Shown: in pieces, positions 57,700 to 64,000 of the stretch | Layout: each line of letters opens with the position of its first letter | Position numbering within the stretch: the stretch's first letter is position 1 | Assembly: GCA_964017125.1 (NCBI GenBank) | Contig: OZ024909.1 | Coordinates: 49,028,580 to 49,092,579 of the forward strand | Source: Flabesymbios commensalis | Taxonomy: Eukaryota; Annelida; Polychaeta; Terebellida; Flabelligeridae | Direction: 5' to 3' | DNA: 64,000 nucleotides | Notes under the pieces: model-generated | The model's database searches: none | The model's input: the letters and a program-made list of their open reading frames with translations, nothing else | What the model was told of the DNA's origin: nothing | Translations under genes and position numbers: made by a program

Positions 57700-58830
57700 C
57701 TGCATACAATTCGCAGCATGATTTTTCTTAAAAAAATTTGTGATGAACAACTGATGCTAAAGGCCATAATATTACAAAATGAGTCCCATCTTTTAAACGC
57801 AAATAGAAAGACACCACAAAGCGAAACTGAAAAAAAATTGAATTGTTTTTTTATAGAGTTTACTGGGCGACTACAGGTTGAGCTTGGTGTATTTGTAGTT
57901 GCTCATAGCAGTGTAAGGCTTAATGTATTGTAAATATGTTGATTTACATGAAATATATATTTTTATACGAGATAATATATATACTGTATTTCTTCTAATA
58001 AACGCCCATATCCCAATACACCCCCCCCCCCCCCCCTGAATTGAAAATAAATCCTACGCTCATGTAGGCCTACACTATATTGTCATCAAAAAAATTACTC
58101 TAATAATCGCAGATTAACAAGTAGGATTTTGTAGCTTTACTGTTTAATCTAGGACTTGTGTTTCTCTGCTATATTATGCAATTGGGGTGAAATTTACAAC
58201 CGAATTGAATAATTGATAAAAATGAACTTTTATTGTAAAAAATAATACAAGCACTCGCAGTTCACTTCCAGCAAGTGTTTACAAGCACCCTGGCGTTTAT
58301 AAACGGGCAGCCAATATAGCTGGCAGGGTTTTCCATTTGGCAACTTCAGATTACCCCATACCAGTGTTGGCAATAATGCTGAAGGCTGAACAGAGCGTTG
58401 TTCAATCCGTCGTCTCGATGATCACTGAGCCAATGCAATGAACAGTCATTACTTTTGTTGTAAGCAAAACTGACACGCTGCCGTCATTCTGACAACTCAA
58501 CGCGCAGCCTACTTAATCCAGGTGCCGACATCAGGTGTGAAAGCTGTGAGAGATCAAGGCTGACATTGTGCACGCTATGGCTGTTTTAGAGTGTGTCACA
58601 CACATTACACTCTAACTCAACGCGAAACACCTGGATTGATCGTTAATACACTGCCAAATAAGAATTTAAAAACAAATGTTATGGATGTATTATCATTGAA
58701 ATTCTCAATGACAAACATGCGAGGTCGCGTCTTCGATGTTGACACAGCAGTAAAGTTAGCAGACGCACGGGAACAGACGCGTGTCTTCACGTGTATGGCT
58801 GTGAATGTGGTCGGCGCGAGACGGCGGTGC
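57700..58830. other. Unassigned stretch with C16
   Basis: C16 at 58021-58036. Frames open on both strands at 58600-58860 but without domains. No gene called. Confidence 0.35.
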
Positions 58831-59198
58831 ACTGTTGTTCTAATGCTTGGCCATCGTCGTCAATAATGACCTACAATAGACCGGCATCGGTTTAGCGTCT
58901 CTTGGTGGCGTGTGCAGACCCCGTGTGTTGTGCTATTCATTCACTCTAAATCTCTCTCAGTTTGTCCAGGGGAAGTACGCCTAGTGTAATGGAAAAACTT
59001 TTTTTTTCGTGGCCATAAAAAGACCAATTTTCTATTAAACGAGCCTGACCACAATGAGCGAGCCTGTATGCAAAATCGACCGCCATTTTAGCAGACGAAC
59101 TGGTTCGTCCATTAGGGACAAGAGAAAACGGGGGGGGGGGGGGAGTAGTGTGTTTATGAGGGATAATACCATGACGGTAATTAAATAATTAGACGTGT

Positions 59199-61244
59199 TT
59201 AACCCTTTCATGGTCATAATGTTTAATACTGACTGCATAATCAGGTCATTAATTAGGGTAATCAGGTCAGTGCCCAGGTCCTAATTAATAGAGGAAATTT
59301 AATAATTTTAGGGTTTCTGAACATTATTTGACTTTCTGAGAGTTTGGTTAAAGATATCGACATGAAACTTCACACAGATAATCACCAAAGATAGGCGGAC
59401 AAAATTTGCTTGAATTTGCATAAATTATGCATATTGCATAAATTATGCAAATGAGGTACATTATGTTATTGGTAATATTGGGAAAAATTTATGTTTCTGG
59501 GGGTATAATCAGCTATATATCATGTATATATGTTAAGATAAAACTGAAAATAGATGGTCAAAAATGGGGAGACCAATTAAAAGTGCTTTTTAAATTATGC
59601 ATATTCCATAAATTATGCAAATGAGCAGTTATATAACAGTACAATGATATCTAATTAATATGTTGATCTTCCAAATTTTGGGGTATTCCTTTATCTTATT
59701 CAAGCTTTAGGGCTATGGTATGGATGGATATATTGACATGAAACTAAACACAGGTAATCACCAAAGATAGGCGGAAAAATAATGAATAAATTATGGATAT
59801 CGCATAAATTATGCAAATGAGGCACATTATGAAATCTGTAGTATTGGAAGAAATTTTGATAAATTTAGGTTTGTAAGGGTATAATTGGCTGACATCATGT
59901 ATAATCATGTTAACATCAAACATAGGCCATGATGCTCAAACATGAGAGCTAAGAAATGTGCAATTATTTAAATATGCAAATGCAATAAATTATGCAAATG
60001 AGCAGTTATATACCCCTAGGCCTACAGTTATATTTTGATTTTAAAAATTTTAGGGTAGGCCTACTCCTACCGGTGTCCCCATATCACATGCAATTTTAAG
60101 TAGTCTATGGAGATAATATTGACATGTAGACCCTAGGCATAATAGCCAAAGATATATGCAGAAAAATAATTAATGTCATAATTAATCTTCATCCGAATCG
60201 ATGTCAGTGACAGGGTCGGACTCGCGTCACTACTGCACTGGGCCTATCATCAAGATCGCTGTCAGTTTCGCGGACCCTTGCGATCCGCCGCGGCCCCCCA
60301 TTATCGCTCGCCGAGTCACTCGCCAGTACACTAAAGCCTTTATTTCCCAATGAATCGGATGCCGAATCAATTTCATATAGGCCAAACGAACAAAAAAACA
60401 AGACAAGACAAGCAGACGAAAACAGCGACTAGACTATAGCAGACGGCAACAACCTGACAACTGTCAAAAAAGCGAGCGCGACTCTTGTGACGGCAAATCG
60501 GCGGACATCTGAATCTCCGCAAAAGACGGTTGAATTTGTGGGCCCCAAAATAATACCTGCGCATCTATTAAATCCCCCTTTTTTTGTATAATAAAGAAAA
60601 ATGATGTAGCTATGTGTTCTTACAATTTGTTTTGGAATAAGAAAAAGATTAATGGCAAAATTAATCGAATGAAATCGAAGCCTGAGCCGAGGTCAGCTTG
60701 AAAATTCGTGTCACATGTGTATGGGCGATAATCGCAAAATCTGATTTTTTCGGGGTCTTTGTGAAGTTTGTCAATATAGTCTACCTTTTATAACAAAAAT
60801 GATATAATATATCAGAAATACAAAAATAAATTATGATTAGTCTATAGATCTACATTTTATTTCTATAATTGAAATATTTCACAAAAAGACGACGTCATAC
60901 AATTTTTAAACTTTTAAGCAGCGTCCATTGCTTCCGCATCGCACTCAGTTTGTCACAAGAAGTCAAAAAAAATATCCGCAACGGAATAACGTCAAAATAG
61001 GGTAGAAATCGGTGAAAAAGTGCAATGTTATGAAAAAAATAACGGAGCAGGATGTCTATATTAAACATAAGTTAATCTGTAAGTAAAAGACGCGTCGATT
61101 GCTCAATAACAGTGATGACGTTTAGCAGTGTTTAGCGGGCGGTTTCGGCCGATCTGACCGGGAGTCATGCACGGGCGGATTCGGCCGGTATGACCGCGAC
61201 GCCTTAGCGGGCGGATTCGGCCGATTTGGCCACGAAAGGGTTAA
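59199..61244 (-). mobile_element. 2-kb TTAA-type (piggyBac-like) non-autonomous element
   Basis: TTAACCCTTTCATGG at 59199-59213 and CCACGAAAGGGTTAA at 61230-61244 are inverted repeats with one mismatch, with TTAA at each end. The left half has about 375-bp repeats (GACATGAAACT... near 59357, 59731) rich in GCATAAATTATGCAAATGAG. The right end has three GCGGGCGGATTCGGCCGAT words. On the minus strand 60401-60204 reads DSASDSLGNKGFSVLASDSA and ETDSDLDD, an acidic Ser/Asp-rich stretch like the start of piggyBac transposases (weak). Confidence 0.55.
61133..61232 (+). repeat. Three sub-terminal GCGGGCGGATTCGGCCGAT repeats
   Basis: Copies near 61134, 61170 and 61207, about 36 bp apart, each ending TnTGACC or TTTGGCC. 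Placed just inside the right TIR, where transposase-binding repeats are often found. Confidence 0.65.
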
Positions 61245-61741
61245 AACATGATTAAAGATCAGACAAGGAGGCATGCTCCCAGTCCCAATAGGCTATAGCA
61301 CTAGCAGTAAAACTGTATTTTGTTCAGTAGGCCCTCCAATAAAGCAATAGCAGAACTTGTGAGTTGAGTAGGCCCTGTAGGCGTAGGCTGTAGGGCCAGT
61401 GGCCTATGGCTATGCATGATCGGACGTAGCCCCAGGTTTGTCCCCAAACATGCACATGCCAGAGTCTTGTTTTCTGTCATGTCTCGTTGTCTGTGGGAGC
61501 TAAATTGGACAAGAAACCAGTCTGGCATTGGTCCAATATATGCCTCGATTTATTTCTATTAAATTTGCAGACATTCTATTTCAGTGTACTTGATAAATTG
61601 ATACTTGACAAATATAAAGAATTGTTCTGCTCATAATAAGTTGGTTGAATCTCTCAAGCCAGTTATCTCAAGCCAGCCATGGTTGTGAAGGACCTAAAAT
61701 GCTACTTTAATTTGCACCTGAATGTGCCAAGAAATGGCATA
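61245..61741. other. Unassigned stretch
   Basis: No gene or repeat recognised. Confidence 0.4.
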
Positions 61742-63306
61742 CAGGGCTCGTCAAATTTCTAGAATTGTTGGTAGCCCGCTGGGCTACAACATTAAAAGTT
61801 TGGTAGCCCCAAATGCATATCGGTAGCCCAGATAAAAGTGTTACTATTGTAGTCGGATATTAAAGTGGAGGGTATGAGGCACCCTCTCTCATGATTGGTT
61901 GGGGTCTGGTGGATTTCAAGTAGGCCTATCATGATTAGTAGACTAAGAGTCTAATATCGTATGACTATCTAAGGCCTACAGTAGGCCTATTTATAATATA
62001 ATCTAATTTGTATAATTATTTAGTGCCTATAGCTATATTGTATATAGACTAGCCTTATTTTTTCAAAGCATTTAATTATTTAGATTTATAAGCATGTCCA
62101 TTTGGAAGTTTGTTCCATGTAATTCAATAAAAATGTCTTGTTCTCACCATGATCACATGATTATTCTACATATTGTGTGTGGGTTGTCTTAAAAAATATA
62201 TGCAAGTTAATTGACTCGCCACTGCCAGCATATAAATATGTTGTTCAAACTTCGATTTTGTTGAGAAAGGTGACAGCTAGGAAAACCCACAATAAAACTA
62301 CTACTCAGCCTACTGGTAGGCCTATATGTAGTAGGACCTAACCGGTAGGCCTAAGTGACAGTCTTTGAATGACCACGTCCACGTGGGACAATGTGCTTAC
62401 AAACAAAGCTGAACATGCGTACATGTATACTGCGTTGTACTTCAGCGTACCTTGCAGAGTTCATATGGTTTTGCATACTGATTACTGTAGCGCTAAGCAG
62501 TTTTATGTAGGCCTACACATCACCCTGGTAATACAAAAATGAGGGCAACGTAGCCTATGATTAAGAATATGTACAGTCCCGTATGAAAAGACACTTCGTC
62601 GTCATATAACATGTATAAGGAAAAGCGATCAGCTCTCTGCAGATCAACACGTGCGTGTATGACCCCCCCCCACCCCGCGTCTATTTCCCGTCTGCGATGC
62701 GATATCACTTATGAATTGAAGGAAAATAGTATCTGACTTAAAACAGCCTATTCTACCTACAATAACTTCCCCAAAGTTCCCCATTCATAGAATTTTATAC
62801 TTTTAAGTTCTACTGCTCCAAATTTAATTTCTCTCTGATATTATTATAATTAAGTAGTCTGCTTGACACAGGTCAAAGGACATGCAAATATTGACCAACG
62901 GCGTTCTCGAAATAACCTAATTTATGCAACCGAGTCGGATCGTTAATTTCCGTGAAAAACAAGATGGCGGAATTCACGGAATCTCAACATAAACAATGGT
63001 CTAATCGTGTACAAATATGAACGTTCTGACAGAGATAGATCGATTTAAACTAGAGCAAGTGAAAGAATATGGTCTTCAAAATATACCACATAATTTTCAG
63101 AAACATCCGAAAAAACGTTAATAGCAAACCAATAGCAAAGTGTTGTTTTCCTTATATAAACGAATGCACGGCGCACAACGTCGTAATTACGCTGGCATTG
63201 CTACTGGAAGTGGTAGTCCGCCGGGCTCTGGCTGCTACCGTTGTGGTAGCCCCCCCAGCTCAACTGGTAGCCCCGGGCTCCCGGGCACCCAATTTGACGA
63301 GGCCTG
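61742..63306. mobile_element. hAT-like non-autonomous element, 1.57 kb, with GCATA target duplication
   Basis: CAGGGCTCGTCAAATT at the left and AATTTGACGAGGCCTG at the right are inverted repeats with one mismatch. GCATA abuts both (61737-61741, 63307-63311). Both sub-terminal regions carry several GGTAGCCC words. No transposase seen. C9 at 62663-62671. Confidence 0.75.
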
Positions 63307-63562
63307 GCATAGATTGCATCTCAGAGCATGTGATACCCTCTGGCTTCTAGAGGCCTAAGGCGGCCTCCTCGCTGGATCGCAGGCATTTTCTCTTCATTAT
63401 ACAGATCTAATATGATGTATCAATTAACCCATCACATCACTACTTAGTACATTCTGTAATCAGGCATCAAAGTAAAATCTATAAAAACCTTTTAAAACCA
63501 ATTTTTGAAAAAGTAACCTATATTTTTCTGAAAATAGCCTATATAACCTATAAAAACCTATA

Positions 63563-64000
63563 TTAGCTCCGTCCGTCACCGTAGGTGAGACGGGAGGGAG
63601 CTATGGATTCTACCTCCGTTCTGTTTTTTACCTCTTCTTTTGCCTATGACTTTGCAAGAAAATAAGCTAGGATAACAATTGTTGGTATGTGGGTTACTTC
63701 CAGGTGGATAATAGACAGGTTAAAATATTTTTATTCGAAATTCCATATGCAAGGTCGCAGAGGAGAAAATGATGATGTTACGGCGTTGGGCCGTCCGTGA
63801 ACATTTGGTTTCCGGAGCATATCTCTCAAAGTACTTGTCCGATTGTCTTCAAATTTTACACACAACACCTGGGGGGTCTAGTTGTGCCTTTTGGGGTATA
63901 TGAACTTTGACCTTCTTTTGGTTCAAAACTATGACCTATTTAGATGTTTTAACACACTTCGTTTCCGGAGCAGATCTCGAAAAGTACTGGGCCGATTACA
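63563..64000 (+). mobile_element. Hairpin-ended element A3, 5' part only
   Basis: TTAGCTCCGTCCGT-CACC-GTA-GGTG-AGACGGGAGGGAGCTA is the same nested hairpin as A2, with compensating changes in the stem. GGCGTTGGGCCGTCCG and TTTCCGGAGCAGATCTCG follow. The element runs past the window end before the tandem units start. Confidence 0.8.

Noticed and set aside
58591-58866. 91-codon frame with a coherent look
   Set aside because: The opposite strand is open too, there is no splice context and no domain is recognised.
63069-63350. Open frames with Ala/Val-rich protein at the right end of the 61742-63306 element
   Set aside because: They run across GC-rich sub-terminal GGTAGCCC repeats and the TIR; composition is explained by the repeats.
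1-64000. Most open frames of 60-110 codons on either strand
   Set aside because: They lie in tandem repeats, MITEs or AT-rich sequence, often on both strands at once, with no domain, splice or homology support.

Overview
This is animal nuclear DNA, AT-rich and packed with repeats. I see two spliced host genes and no bacterial-type operons, rRNA or CRISPR arrays. The mix (APE-type LINEs, Ty3/Gypsy, hAT-like and TTAA-type elements, hairpin-ended elements with tandem repeats, and a very frequent TAGGCCTA octamer) suggests a marine invertebrate, perhaps an echinoderm- or hemichordate-like deuterostome. The taxon is an inference.

Host genes. (1) 49715-57111, plus strand: the 5' part of an RBM39/CAPER splicing-factor gene. 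Four exons encode the conserved start MAEDLDVEAMLEAPYKRE and the beginning of the Arg/Ser region, the last two exons being 24-nt microexons. The RRM domains must lie beyond the window. (2) 37212 down to about 33580, minus strand: an uncharacterised four-exon gene with a coiled coil. Its last visible exon runs straight into a 380-bp tandem array.

Layout. 1-900: hairpin-ended element pieces. 1384-6150: a repeat flanked by direct repeats, a cluster of small foldback units, a minisatellite and a SINE-like unit. 6434-8703: hairpin-ended element A1. 9751-11062: a 1.3-kb TIR element. 12832-15832: TTAA-type MITE and element B2. 15846-20785: LINE 1, with element D nested in it. 20788-21006: hAT-like MITE. 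21594-29815: a broken Ty3/Gypsy fossil with both LTRs. 31400-33578: the 380-bp array. 33580-37212: the minus-strand gene. 37440-38560: an array of alternating monomers. 40680-46536: a three-level nest (small TIR element, then LINE 2, then element A2). 47095-48499: hAT-like element. 48709-49074: intact sibling of the split TIR element. 49122-57111: foldback element and the RBM39 exons, whose introns hold further elements. 57453-61244: TTAA-type elements. 61742-63306: hAT-like element. 63563 to the end: start of A3.

The strongest unusual pattern is a set of at least five elements (A-E) with unrelated sequences and one shared plan. Each has a 5' arm that folds onto an adjacent complement, a centre usually made of 120-170-bp tandem units, and a 3' end that repeats the same complement shortly before a terminus usually resembling CTTGT(T). 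Two sit inside LINE reading frames, so both the boundary and the lack of a target duplication can be read directly. This fits non-autonomous Helitron2/Helentron-like ('pearl'-type) elements; the classification is an inference.
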